This document shows positions 26,160 through 40,400 of a stretch of 64,000 nucleotides of DNA, piece after piece. Origin of the DNA: Lethocerus indicus (taxonomy: Eukaryota; Arthropoda; Insecta; Hemiptera; Belostomatidae); contig JACDQD010000008.1 in NCBI GenBank assembly GCA_019843655.1, positions 11,752,442 through 11,816,441 of the forward strand, read 5' to 3'. Every line of letters starts with the position of its first letter. Within the stretch, counting starts at the first letter, position 1. The position numbers were made by a program, and so were the translations under genes. The notes beneath the pieces were generated by a model that worked only from the letters and a program-made list of their open reading frames with translations, made no database searches and was not told the DNA's origin.

Positions 26160-28268
26160 TTATATTACAGAAATATCAGTTGGTATATTTAATAGTTGTC
26201 CTCATACTCTTGATAGAATATAAACCCTTAGTAGGAATCAAAATAGTATTTAATAAGGACAATATATGAATAAATACTTTAATATGCTACTCTCTAAGGT
26301 AAAAGTAGCTTCGAATAATTTGTTACAAATAACTAGTAAAATGTTATGCATATATAAGTGTTAAAAATAAAATATTTTACAAAAAGACAACAACAATGAA
26401 CTTTACAAAGAATTTAATTTTATTCCAAGTAGGACATATTTTAAACAGACAAAGAACATAATAATATTATTTAACAGTTTCATTAAAAATATAATGTTTA
26501 TAATATTTCAATGGAAGTTATTTATTTAAAAAACGAAGAAGATTGAATTCAAAATTACAAACCTGTAAAGATTAATATTATCTATGATACAATTAAGACA
26601 ATTTTAATTCGGAACATCATATGTATATTCAATTATGAACACAAAATGTAAGAATATTAAAGTAAGATGTAAGGATATTGAAGTAAGGTGCCATAGTTGT
26701 GTGTTTATGATCTTATTAAACAAAGTAATTCTTATTATGATTTAGTTTAAAATTGTTTCCTTTTTTCTTAGGCAGATTCAGATTAATAGGCTGGGTAATA
26801 TTTGTTCTGGTGGTATAACTATACCAAATGAGGAGTAGATCAACCTTTGTGCTCCTTCATCCTACAGAATATATTTTTAATGTCTGTTTTATGAAAGGAC
26901 TCTAACCCTATGAAAAGAAGCAAGAAAAAATGTTTGTTCCACTATAATATATTTATATTGAAATATATTTAATCTGATGATTGCCTCAAGAAATAACAAT
27001 TTCAAACCAGAAAGGTAATTCAGTTTCTGAATTCTAATTTTCTTTTCCAATTTGCGCCCAAAGTTATCACAATTTTAATTTTAGAAATGCAAAGAGAGCT
27101 TCACGTTTTTTTTTAAATTGTGGCGCGGCTACGAATCCAGGATTATTTGAGTGAGTGTCAGCCTGACTAGAGGGGCCTCGCTATACAAACAAAAATATAT
27201 AATAATAATTAAAAAAAGGCTGACACCTGGGGGAAAATTCTTCCTTTTCCGCCACTTACTATACTATTGAGCTTAACTTGTCCTATTTCAAATAGATAAT
27301 TATTAATATTAACAATCATAATAATAATAAAATTAAAAACTCAACGGTTATTTCAGAAACGACTTTTGGTCAACCAACCCCGCAAGCTTCTCTTAACTCG
27401 TCCTTCCGACAAACCCCCACACCTGATTGGAAATATAAATTAGTCTCCCTACCAACTAGACGTAAAGTCGATAATAGTTCTTTCTTTACCCTAAGCTAAA
27501 TTGTTCCCACGTGTTTATTTTTTAAAAGTATATCTTCTAAGCGACAACATAATCAGGCAAATTATAAAGTCTCGCGATCGCGATTTCCTAAGAGGAAAAG
27601 GGGCAGAAATTTTGCACTTACGTTTCTTTCCTTTTTGTGCGGATGACCTTGATCTGACAAAATTCTTTCAGCCAGAGCCCCGAAAATTGAGGTAGCCGTA
27701 AAAACGAAAATACTTTCCTTAATCGCAAATTGGAAATTAAAATTTTAACGCGGGTGGATTACAATTTTGCGGCGTAGGAGCAAGTTGAAAAACTAACCTT
27801 TTTTTAAAATCGTATTTACGTATAAAAATATAAGTTCGGACAGTTTCCTAAAAGATTTTCCGTTAAGTCTCTACTAGTGCACGAACGTCATAGTCGCCTA
27901 AATACGTAGGTAAACTTATAAGTCCTCCCGGGCTGTGGCACCTAAAAACAAGTGTTACGTTGACTCTTCGCTTCTTTTCCGAACCGTTCGCCAAGTACAA
28001 AACACGGTAAATATCTCAACGTTTCATCCTTTAAATTAATTCAACGATTATCCTAAGAGACGAAAATTTGTGCACGATATAAAATGCGCCCGGATAACTT
28101 GTGGGAGGACAGGTTAATTATATTTTGGTTTTATTTCGAAAGAGAACATAGAAAAGACAAAAAAGAGATTCTCTTTTTGTGGTAACCGTGTTCTCTAATA
28201 AGAGCTTCTTTCGATCTCCCCGTTCGTCCTCTCTTATGTTTCTCCCGTATGCGTGTAAATTATTACTT
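25410..28268. other. AT-rich intergenic DNA between convergent CCT7 and mucin genes
   Basis: Very AT-rich with many short A and T runs. It contains a (TA)n microsatellite and no recognised gene. A short stretch at about 26943-26968 resembles the ATATATTTATAATTTGAAAT part of the CCT7-intron repeat unit, too briefly to call it a copy. Confidence 0.5.
26105..26155. repeat. (TA)n microsatellite
   Basis: About 25 uninterrupted TA dinucleotides. Confidence 0.98.
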
Positions 28269-28274
28269 TTTATT
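28269..28274 (-). terminator. Candidate poly(A) signal of the mucin gene
   Basis: AATAAA on the minus strand, about 160 bases past the TAA at 28437-28435. A second minus-strand AATAAA lies at 28135-28130. Confidence 0.5.
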
Positions 28275-28434
28275 TTCCTTCGCCTAGGTTAAGGTACTAG
28301 TGACGGTTAAATATCTCTCGTCGGTCCAAATAAAGAAAAGAAAAATGTAAAATTATTCTGCATGACTTGTCGGTATAAATGTCAACGTCTGGTGTTTTGT
28401 GTCGTACCGCTTTCGGTCGTCCGAAAAGTGGCGT

Positions 28435-31400
28435 TTAAAAATTCGTATCGTAGTCTGATCTCCTCCTGGGCGTGTAGCCGCTGGCGCTGCTCCCGTTGGC
28501 CCCGTAGTAGGCGTTGTAGTAGTAGCCGTTCCACTCGGAGCGCCAACTGTCGTACAGGTTGGCCATGCTGTTGTCCTGGATCGAGCCCGAAGACCTCTGC
28601 TCACCGGGGAAAAGAACAAACGGAAGCTGTCAGTATCAACAGAAATGTCCGACCTCAATCGTCTAATACGAGGGGCTGTTCTTATGAGGGCCACGTTTCG
28701 AGCGAGGTACGTTCCCAGCAGGTGCTTTGCTGACACGAATCGAGATAGCAATCGCAGTTCAAAAAGCGTATTACCGAACGGGATCGTGTCCTCAGCACGA
28801 GACAAACATCGCAATCCTAATAAGTCGGTATACTTAAGCATGCAAGGAGCATTGCTTACAAAAACACTTACACATAATAACTAAATAATCGTTCTCAATT
28901 TGTGGATCTGTATGTTCAGTTTAATGGACATAATCCAGCAATTGAATGGAAGGGCGCTGACTGATATTTATTTATTACCTTAATAATTAACAAAACTGGC
29001 TAGAATAGATATTTGGTGGGTCGTTAGATCCATGCATTGGAGGAGTGAGTGCCATTCCCGGTTTGGTGCGAATAATGAAAAAGGGATGCTTACAGAGAAA
29101 TGTTCCTGGCGTACCTTCTTCATAGGCTTCTCGTTCCAGACGTCCTCCATGTTGTAGAGGTCGTCGGCTCCGAAGTTGTCCAGTCCGCCCATATGGTTCT
29201 TGTTAAGCTCGTTGAGCATGTCCTCCGTCAAAGAGACGGGCTGTTTCTTGGTCGCGTTCTTGTGCCGATTCACCAGCTGCGAGCGTAAAAAACCAAATTA
29301 CGAGTTATGCCAAAATTAGGGTGCCACAGTTACGTGAATTGTAGGCGAAGTGGAATTGTAGGCGGTCGGGGAAGTGCGCAAAGCCACGACAGACACAGCA
29401 CGATCGCTGTAAAAATAATATCGTGTGCGTGGAACTTACTCATAATCCCTGTATGTCACAAAGCAAGTATGAGCCCAACCATGACGCCCATGATTTTGGT
29501 ATCACAGTAGGAATAACGTAATTAGAGAACAGAAAAGAAGAGGTAGATACGAATGACCATGCATGGGTGGAAGTATACGAACGGGAGTAAACATTTTACG
29601 GGGGAATCAGTTTTTGGACAAATAAAAATATTGGGAAGTTTGGGAAGTATGAGACAGATGTAATTCGTGCTTTCAAATCTGTATAAATTCGGAACATTGA
29701 TTTGGATTAGGGAATGTATAAAAACGAGGTACGGCCACAGAGTGGCCTCCTTACGTATTCAGAGTATGTAGTAGGCGATAGACAAATGCGACATCTCGCC
29801 CTCTCGCCACTTCACTGCAGGAAGAGCACTTGCACAGCACTACTAAAACCCCGATATTTAAAGGTCATACGACAAAATTGAACGGGACGCTATCGCATAC
29901 CTTCAGTAGAAGATTTGAAAGTGGTGAAAATTAAAAACTAAAAAAGTGGATACTGACGACAGTAACGCCGAATATGATGACGAAGAGGAGCGATGCGAGG
30001 CCGATAACGATGACGGCGATGGCCCACTGAGGCAGAGGGCCTTCGTCTGGAGCATAGCCCACAGTCGGAGCAGCGATCTTCGGAAGAACTTGAAACAAAG
30101 TAATATTTTTTTAACAATTAAATATCGGACTAAAGACTGATATTTTAATTCGAAACACATATTCCAACCTGCATAAGAAACAAAGAAATCATTTTGTATT
30201 GGGCAATTTGAGTGGTAATTTCGTTCACACATTGTAATTATTCGCAACGAAGTTTTTAAGGTCAGATATTTTTATACCGGTTCGATCCCCCATATCACCT
30301 TTTTTGGCCTTATCAGTCACACATAAAATATTAATATTGCAACGTTTAGACTGTAAGCCCAACTGTTAAGGGACGTTTCCTAACACATGCAAAAAGAAGC
30401 TTAATATTTGGTGTGTGTATATATGTATATTTAAATATATAAATAGTTATATACAAGTTAGAGAGGGCCAGTAGGATCGTATTCCTGGAAAGCCGCTATA
30501 CCTTAGTCACTACAGTATTGGCCACTGATGTTTGTAAACTGTGTTGTGTATATGCGGAAGGAGGACAATAAAGACGAGCCACTCTGGTTTCTCTGTTATG
30601 GTTCTGATTTTATTTCGCTTTACCCTGTCCACCGTTTACGCATTAGTCACGCGGAATACTAAAGAATTTTATATTACTTCCCTTCGTGAATAAGAACAAA
30701 TCAGTTCATATATATTGTGCTTACCTCTGAAATCGGTGTAGGAGGTATCGACCATGAACTTGCCGAGCTTGATTCTGGTCTGGTTGCGGTCGTTCTGCTG
30801 GCCGCCGTTGGCTGCTATCTGCTCGTTGGCCTGCGAGTACCTCACCAAACTCTCGTAGAATAGCCGCTTCATGTCGGCAGTGTTGACGGTCCGCCCCAGC
30901 TCGCTCAGCTCCACGAAATAGTCGACCACCACGCTTCCCTCCCTGTTTCCAGCAAAAACAGACATTAAAATTAAGACTTACAGCGCAAACTACCGTATAA
31001 TATAGTTTTATTTCATGGTATTTCTGGCACCCCGAATTATCTATTTCGAATTATTATTGAGAAGGTGTTTTCCATCTCTTTCGTTTTACAGATAATTCGA
31101 TTTGTTCCTCCTTTGAATTTTGTGTTGTCTCTACGTACTCGTACTTGAAATAATTACGGTGTCACTTGATATTTGAGTTCGGTCATCCTCCCTTTTTTTC
31201 AGTAAATAAGTGAGCTATTATACGGGATAAAGGGTGAAAGAGCCGTGCGATCGGTTAGGGGCGCCGGTCTGGAAAATTGCGCCCTGACGAAACAACAGAG
31301 CCCGAGGAAATTAAGTGTTGGGGCCGGAGCGGGGCGGGGTTCTGTTTTCCTCGGCCCGAAAAATTATGAATAAAATTACACGCTGATTAAATAAGGAAAA

Positions 31401-34400
31401 TCCGCCCCTCCCCCACGTCCGGTCTCGTGAAAGAAAAACCGATTAAGGAGAGAGTGAAAGCACAACTACAAAATATACAAAACCCCTCTAGTGAAAATCT
31501 CTTCTGAAAATGTATTTACAATGTCCCCATAAGGGATATTTCCTTGAACGAATTAATAATTTAAAATTACAATTAAAATACGTTTAATAATAATGTACGT
31601 TCGTATAATGTATATAAGTTAGGAGAGTTTCGAAAGGAAATGTATTAAAAGTTAATATAATTTCGTGTGTTCGAAATTGTATTGAATTCGCAAAATTTTT
31701 TAACGCTGTTAACGGGCCATAATTTGTCGATAAACCAGTAATGCTCATTGTGGAATTTATTAGTTAATATATTTTATAGTAAAGATACTTACTGGAAAGA
31801 ATCTATCCTGATCTTCTTGTACCACCTGCTCAGGGAATCCGAACTGCTGTAGACAGCGTCCAACTGTCGGCAAGAGAAACATAAACCGAATTATAAAATA
31901 ATCAATTTAAACCTATCCTCGATATCTCTAATTTGCCCGGCTTAAGAGTCAAGTTGAGAGGGGGTTGAGGCGATGAAGTTAATCTCTTAGGGGGGAGCCT
32001 TCCTTAGATAAGGCAGAACTTATTATAAACCTCCTCCTAATTACTTTTGCAAAGAGGAAGGAGGCTGCTGGCTCCTGGACTTTTACTCGCTCAAACACTG
32101 CGGTTAATTGATAAATTAATGATAAGACATTTATTTTATCCTAAATTATGGGCCCGATCCTGTCATTTATTTCCTGCTTAAATATTTTCAAAATATCAAC
32201 CATTTAAAAATCCTTGTGGCAGTAATTTTGATTTAAATCCGTTAATCCCGAGAATCGCTAGCACCGATATAATCTAATCTATCTAAATGCAAAAGTAAGT
32301 AGTAATCTAAGTAATAAATGTTTTCCCAAGGTAACGCGGAAGAGAGTAAAAGGAGAAGAATGAAAAGGCGATTATTCAGGAATGCGAATATTCTCTCTCA
32401 GAGACAAGGGCTCTTCAAGCCGTCCTCAGATTTTTAAGATAACGAAGAGTCTTTACGAATTTTCAAGTCAAATCCGGCAGTTCGGTCATGATTCTCTTGT
32501 AAAAGATATAAAATAGTGTGGTGCAATGTTTTTTCGAGAATACATTTAAATAATTTCATAAATAATTTGTTTCACACGCGCATTATAATGCATATCCAAT
32601 TTGTGAATTTGAGATTGGTACAAAGTATTGAGATCTGAATTTGATTGTTCAGTTTTGACACATTTCGCCCCTTTCCCGCATACTTGTTTTTATTAAAAGT
32701 GTTTCAGAGATATATCATCATAAAATACCCAGAACAGGAACATCCCCGACAGGAACTCCAAGGGAGAAAAAATCCGAATCTGACGGACTATTAATAATTC
32801 GTGTAGCACTCGAAGAATGCCCTGGAGGGATTTATTCCAGCAGTCCAGGATTTATGAAATAACAGTTGATTCGACTAATATTGTTTTTCCTCTCTTACAA
32901 GGAGAAATAAGGGGAGTCGCTCTGAAAAACACGCTGCCGGACAAATAATCGGGATAAGTCGGAATTGGGGGATAAGGCGTCTGTTTTTCTTTTAACTCAG
33001 GTTTATAAAGAGATTATAGTTTAGTTAGAAACTTACCTGGGATTCAACTTCGTTTGCCAGTTGCTGGTACTCGACTGTGTTGTGGTCGAGGAGCTCCGGC
33101 ACCCACTTGGCGCCACCGACTATCTTGATGCTGGCCGCCATGTCGCAGTCCTTGTCGCAAATGCCCGGTGTTGTTGGTTTGGGCGTGGTTGTTGTTGTTG
33201 TTGTGGTGGTGGTGGTTGTGGTTGTGGTAGTGCTGGTGGTGGACGTGCTCGTCTTGGCGGCCGCCGCTGCTGCAGCCAGCAACTTCTCGATTGATATAGG
33301 TGTCGTCGAAGGCGTGGGCCACCCAGTGAATTCCGTCGAAGCCCTTTAAAAACATAAATTAGTTATAAATCCTATGTCCGATATGTTCAAGTTATAATTC
33401 AAAATGTATTATTGGGAATAGTTAACGCGAAATGTGGAAACGCTGTTGAACAGAGATGTCTGAATGATTTGTCTTGCAACATTAACATATTATTATATCG
33501 ACGTATTTATTAAATAACCCGACATTCGTTAAAATTATTTTCCCGCAATATCCTAAATAGCATTAGTTAATAATTTAGTTACCTGGCGGTCCATTTCTTT
33601 ATAACAGGCGTTACCGGACCGACTCCTGCGGCCTTGTGGTTAGCCGGTCCTCTGGTCGGGGGCTTCCTTAACATGGGCTTCGTCGGGAGCCTGGAGATAG
33701 CCGTAGTTGCCGCTGTAGTCGTAGTAACGTTTTCTACTTTTTCGATATTCTGGGTTTTTATATAGTCTTTCGGTATCAAAGTCTCCAAGTCCTTCACTTC
33801 TACTTTCTTCAACAAAGAATCGAAGAGAGAGGTCGCCGTTTCTTGCTTTTTCGTCGTGCTCTCTTCCTCTTTACTGGTTCCACCTGGTGGCTTGTACCCG
33901 GGCGGCAGCAAACTGAGTGGTGTATCCAACTTGATTATATCCTTTCCAGTTTTGACCAAAGGTCCTTGAGGGCGCTTGGGCTTTTCGGTCGTCGAAGACT
34001 GGTCCCGTTTAAAGTCCTTCGGTAGTAGGTCGGTGGCCTCTTCGAACTTTATTCGATTCTTATAGGAATGCCCGGTAGACCTGCCGGAACCGGATCTCGA
34101 AGTCGAAACTTTCGATGCCGCTTGGTCCGATTGCATTTCCTTTTCGACTGAAGCAGGAGCGGAAGTTGTCGTCGTCGTCGTAGTCGATGACGTTTTACCC
34201 TTTGGAGTTTTGGACTTGAATTCGGGAGGAAGAACGCTGGCGGGTGTGTCGATGAAACGAACATTATCGAGTATGCTCTTCTTGGGTGTCGGTTTCTGAG
34301 TCGTCCTCCGTTGGTTAGGAACGAACTTTCTTATAATCGGCGTATTAACGATGGATTTCCTAGTACTGGAATTACTGGAAGGCGTAGTAGTAGACGTTGT

Positions 34401-37400
34401 ACTCGTGGTAGAGGTTGAAGTAGGGGGGGAGTTATTGTTCGAGCCGTGTTTGCTCTCTACCGGCGTAAATATTATACTGCCCGACAATTCGGACTGTGCG
34501 CGATCCAATTTGTCGATTATACTCTCTGTTGAAACAGGTGATTTCAACGCTTTTGGACGTTCCGTTGTGGTAGTGGTAGTGGTAGAAGTCGTACTGGGTT
34601 CCTGTTTGGCAGCTTCCTTTTCTATATTTCCATTCGGCCCCAAAGGCTTAACGTGTTCTTCTTGTTTGACGAGTCCCGAAGGCAGGAACCTGGCTCCAGA
34701 CACGCTCCTGCTTGTCTGAACTGAAGCGACTATGACCCAGCTCTCGGTAGGGTGAGGTTCCAACTCACTCGAGGAGGAGCTCGGAGGTGCGCTCACTTGA
34801 TCCCTGTGTTCGGCCCTTTCACCCACCAAATCACCCATATCGACCATATCGTCCATGTCGTCATCGTCATTAGGTAATGTAGTAGGCTCTGTAGTAGTGG
34901 TCGTTGTAGTTGTACTTTTAGTGGTAGTAGGAGGTGGTACAGTAGTGGTTGTAGTTGTAGTAGTCGTTTGTGTTGTAGTCGTTGTCGGTATAGCAGTTGT
35001 AGTGGTAGATGGAGTTGTAGTAGTAGATGGAGTTGTAGTGGTAGATGGAGTTGTAGTGGTAGACGGAGTGGTAGTAGTGGTCGTAGTTGTGGTTGTAGTG
35101 GATGGCAACGTGGGTATTTCATTCTCCGGTGACTCCAGAATTCGGGGTGGTTTGGCAGAGGGTCCTAAATTATGGAAATCGATGACGTACCGTTCATCGG
35201 GAGATGAGAGAGAGTTGAGCGAGATGTTATAGTTAGCAGTCGAAAGTGAGGGTCCATCGTGAATTTGTTGCGAATCATCGGAATATGTCGATAAATTGTG
35301 TTGTTCGAAAGAATCGCCGACGAAACTGCTCTCTTCTTGATTGGCCGATTGCTTGGAGTGCTCCTCACTGGAAAATTGAGAGACCGCTTGTTCTTCGCTG
35401 TCCAGTTCGGGGTCCGCCTGTTCTTCGCTCGTCAGTTCGGGGACCGCTTGTCCTTCGCTGGTCAATTGCGAAACGATCTGCTCTGCGCTATTCGATTGCG
35501 ACACGCCCTGTTCTTCGTCGGTAAATGAAACGTGGGCTGCTTCTTCGCTCGAAGAATCGCGAATATCTTGCGAATTCTTCTTGATGAGGGGCTCAGGCGC
35601 AGGGTAGCTTTGCGGGTCGTCCTTATACTCTAAATCGTCCTCGTAGTCGAGAATCTCCGTCGAAGAGAAAGAAGGATCTTCAGTGGAGGTAGTAGTAGTA
35701 CTAGCGGTCGTCGACGCCGTAGTAGAGGACGTAGTACTCGAAGATGGCGCCCTGTTCGAGTAGCCGGGTGTCACCGAGTTACTTCCTCTATAATTAATCC
35801 TCCTGCCTATAGGTTTTCCGAACTCTTCGCTGACCGCCGACACGTTGTGCGTGTCGTCCGTTTTATGTGGTCTTACGTATCTGTTTCTTTGCCTCGACTT
35901 GTCCGGCGAATAAGTCGTCGGTTTGATTTTGGAGTCGGGCCGCGTGTACTTGTACCTGTTTCTCTGATGCCTCTGAGGTAGTGTAACTTCTTCCGAATCC
36001 GGGTAATCCGTGGTAGTGGAAAGTCTGGCCCTCGTAGTACCGCGATTCGAAGATTTTCTTCGGCCGTCAGATATGACCCGAGGCCGAAAGGGTTCTTCGG
36101 TGGTAACCGCGGGCGTAGTTGGCGCGGGCGTAGTAGTGGTAGTGGTGGTGGTAGTAGTAGTAGTAGTACTGGTGGTAGGATCATCGATCTGGAGATGTTG
36201 GTCTACGAAGGCTTCCTGCTGAACGAATTGCTGGGCCGGGGGGAATCCAACGGCTATGGGACGCTTGTTTCTGATTCTGAGAGGTTCGGGGCTGGATAAA
36301 GGAGGGGTGGGCTGGGCGGACTGTCTCCACCTGTTGTTGCTGTCCAGCTGGTCGATGAGTCCCTGGGGGTGCGGCACGTCGTAGAAGCTCTGGGCGGTGG
36401 TCTTGACGGCGGGCGGGGTCCTCGGCGGGCCGACCTCGTAGTAGTGGGGCTGTTGCCTGAACCCGGCGGTGTCCTGGCTCAGCTGGACGGGGCTCAGCTC
36501 GAAGGTGTAGCCCCTGGTTGGTGCCGGCTGCTGTTGCTGGGGCTGGTGGTGCTGGAACGGCTGTGGCAGGTGCTGGTTGGTGTGGAACGGCTGTGCGGCC
36601 GCCGCTGCCGCCGCCAGGTAGGGGTCGTACTGGGCCGCCGACCTCGGTGGGAGCTGGAACGGCGAGGGCTGGGCCGAGAACCCCTGCTGCAGTGACTGAG
36701 AGAACCCCGTGCTCGGGAAGAACCCTCCGAACTGCGACCTGGGTTGGGTGCTCGACGCCTGTTGCTGTTGTTGTCCTCCCACTTGCTGTTGCGGTTGAAA
36801 CGTCACGTAGTGCCCGGCACCGTTAGTGAAGAAGAAATCTTGACCTGCGGATAAACACGGGTCTTTAAAATAAACAGACTGAGTAGTAATATATATTGAA
36901 TATTGTCGCGAAAAAATAATTCCGTACTAAATTTATACCACTGTATGCTCTTTGGTGGCTTAGAAAATTACTTTTCGGCATAATAATTTAAAATGCCTCT
37001 AAACTATAAACTACTATTAGCGCCGAAAGTAATATTAGAAAGTTAATTAATGCTATCTGAGAGTGATGACCGGGCGACATATTCACTGTCATTGTCCGGT
37101 ACGTTGTTTCGTTCTATTCGCTCGGTTTTCTTTTTGTTCTCCCAATTTTTAATTGTCTCCCGGGACACAGATTGGACATGTGGGACCACACACGAACCGA
37201 ATCGGACCCCTGCGAGTGGAACCTTTCCTTGTGACGGCGGCGATTTCATTTTTTTTCCTAGTACCGACCCTCCGCACTACCCGCCCGACACTTAATTGAT
37301 GTTCCATCCATTGTTTCGGGGGCTCCTTCTTTTTCGGTTTTTATTCTTTGCGGCAATGGTTGTTTTTGTTCGGTCCCTGACAATCCGGAGAACAATACTT

Positions 37401-40400
37401 CGACCGAATGGGGTCTTGATTGCCAATTTGGGACTTGGCGACTTCGATTCATAGATCTCTCTTCCCTCGTCGAAGGGGATCCGGCAGCATCTCCTCCTAT
37501 TTTCGAAGCACGTACAAGTCCCCCCTTCTCACAATTTATTGAGCGATAATAATTTATAGTGAAAGTCGCATAAAAGCGAGGCAATATTAATGTCATACAA
37601 ATGGGTATGAGTGAAAAACCAGAACAATTAAAAACCCTCGAACACTGTAATTAGAATATTATAATTTAAATATTTATGAAGGTAAAGACTGATACTATAT
37701 CGTTCCATTTTTTCGCAACATTTTTTTCATTGAAATCGTTCAGCAAATATGATAAATAAATAAATAAATAAATACAGACGTATTTCAATTTATCTTTCAC
37801 TGAAATTAATTAAAAGGATCGAAGCTGCCTGCGTCTTCAAGATTCATACTGTACCGTTTTCTCTATGGCTACCATAATTATGCAACTAAATTTATGAAAT
37901 GCAGGGGTACACTTTGAGGGAAGCACAAAAAATAGAAACCTGAGCAAGTTTGACTACCAAATCTCTGGTACAGTAACATCCGAAAAGCTGAAACCGGTCT
38001 ACCTTAAGGCCACGAATATCCTATTTCATATACTAGTTGTAGATATAATAAGCCAAAACTTACACCACATTATATACAGACGTTTGCAGATTTAAGTTAT
38101 ACCGAAGAAACACGGGTATACACATATTTGTGTCAATAATACACATTACATACTGGACCATGTGTACTAATTAAGATGGGTATTACAACATTAATAATAT
38201 TTATGACCCGCCAACTAAAACCCGGCCGAGGTTCTAAATAAGGGTATCGGTGCGTGTGATTTATTGTTTTTAATAAATGTTGATATTAGAAGCCGAGGGA
38301 ACAATGGCGTGCCTGGGTGCGCCCCTCCGGTATCTCCGACCTGCCGTCCCTTTCGATCCCCCCGCAGCTTATTAATACGGCGGGTGAGACGATTCACAAT
38401 CTTTAAAGTTATTAAAGGTTCATATAGGTCTATCTTTACTGATGTATAGTTCGCAGAGTAGTCGTGCAGTCTTTACCACGAAGATGCATTAAGTATCTTG
38501 TGTAATATGTACAAACCAGTGGGCAGATCTCGTAGAAGAACTAATATCGTTCGTATAATTTTTATTTTTGTTCCAAATCTAATATTATTTTGTGCTACAA
38601 ATTGACTGTATGTTTCTACGAGATTCGAGAGAGGAAGCTGACGGTGGGTATGGGCTAATGATTCAGTTGTGAGCGAGACACGCGCAGCAGCCAGTTTTGA
38701 GAGCAGAACTCTCCAGTTTGGTATTTGCTATTTGTTTAAACCTTTGTGTTTTTATCAACGGAACGAAAATCGCGAGCGCAATTATATTTTAACTCGATAT
38801 TTTTTCCAGGCTGGATGTGTTCGAAGGGGCCCGCCAAGTTCTAATCAAGGCGAAGTTATATTTAAACGCCTGCCGTCTAGTTGAACATGAAGAGGGTTCA
38901 TTATAATACCAACAGTGTTTCCCCCTTTCAAAGGTGCGCTATTCTAAATGTACCTTTTACTGGTAAAATCAATCGATTTGAAAATTACCGGGGGAAATGA
39001 GGGAAAAGAAGCGGGGCTAGATTGAGACCGGCCGGCGGCGATAGAGCGCGCACCTCCCGCCCACTCAATCAGCACGGCTGCCCCTCTAAAACTCTACTCC
39101 CCAACAAATTTTTTCAAATTTCAAACAACTTTATTTCATTAAATACAAATAATACATCGATGAGACAATATACAAATGGTGATTCCTACATGCATACCGG
39201 CCTATTGGCCTTACTACATATATATACTTAAATATTATGGTACATTGCTCGTGAATATTTAACAATTTTGTATTGATAATCGGGAAAATATACAATAAAA
39301 ACCCGAGAACTTAAGCTACACTCACTACATTCACTCGCACAGGCACACACATTCACTCACGCACTTTGCACTGCACTTTGCACTTGCCACTTGGGTTCAT
39401 TACACTGCTCGCGAAACTCGGTGTCGGTGAACTGATCACTGGGGCACTGGTGACAGTATACGACCGGTCGCATACCGTCGTTAGCACTATGCACTATAGG
39501 CACTTTAACTGGCACATTCACAGCTTTCACTACACTGTTTCACTTTCACTTTGTTTGGGGGGGTCTTCTAGCTGGGCGTGAGGACCCTCCTCCTTGCGGT
39601 ACGTCTTTTGTGTGGCCAGTGGGGTTTTTGGGGTAGCTGGGAGGAAGGTGCCAGGGGATTTGGGTGGTTTTGGAGTTTGTCTCTGTGTTTAGTCGTTATT
39701 TTGTCTATTATTTCGTCCAGTTTAGGTGTCTGGGCCAAGTCGTGTACGTGTCCTGTTCGTGTTCTTGGGGGTATGTCGAGGGCAATTCGGAGGCATTTGT
39801 TCTGAGTGATTTGTAGTTTTATCATGTGTTGGCTGCGTTACGCCAAACGGGACACGCGTAAAGTAGGGAGGGCCTGATTATTGTTTTGTATACGGTCAGT
39901 TTCGACCTCTCATTGAGCACCTTTGACTTGAGAAGACAGTAGAGTCTTCCTAGTTTGCTTTTGGCCTGCCGGTTTACAGCCTGTATATGAGTTGACCACA
40001 CCAACTTTTCGTCTATGTGCAGTCCGAGGTATTTGACCGATTTCTTTAGGGGCACGTCTGTGTTCTGGATTCGGAGTACTGTCGGTTTGTTTTTCGTCGT
40101 CCGCGGGTTCGTAAAAAGAATTGCTTCAGTTTTCGACGCGTTAGTCTTTATTTTCCACAATTCTAGTTTACTTGTTATTTTCTGTACCGCGTTTTTCAGT
40201 CTGTCTAGCAATTTCTTCGGCGATAGGCTCGAGGAGTAGAGGGCCAGATCGTCGGCGAATGCCGCTAATTTGACTCCTTTCGGGATATCGGAGATGAGGC
40301 CGGCGGTGTATAGGTTGAATAGGGTCGGGGAGAGGACGGATCCTTGAGGGACACCTGCCCTTCTCCACATCAAACCCGTACCTTCTCTGTACTGCTAGTC

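Noticed and set aside
30283..30300. GGTTCGATCCCC, a tRNA-like B box
   Set aside because: No matching acceptor stem, A box or anticodon arm upstream, so it is not a tRNA gene. At most a relic.
34351..35232. Val-rich frames opposite the mucin exon
   Set aside because: They are the antisense reading of the Thr-rich coding tracts.
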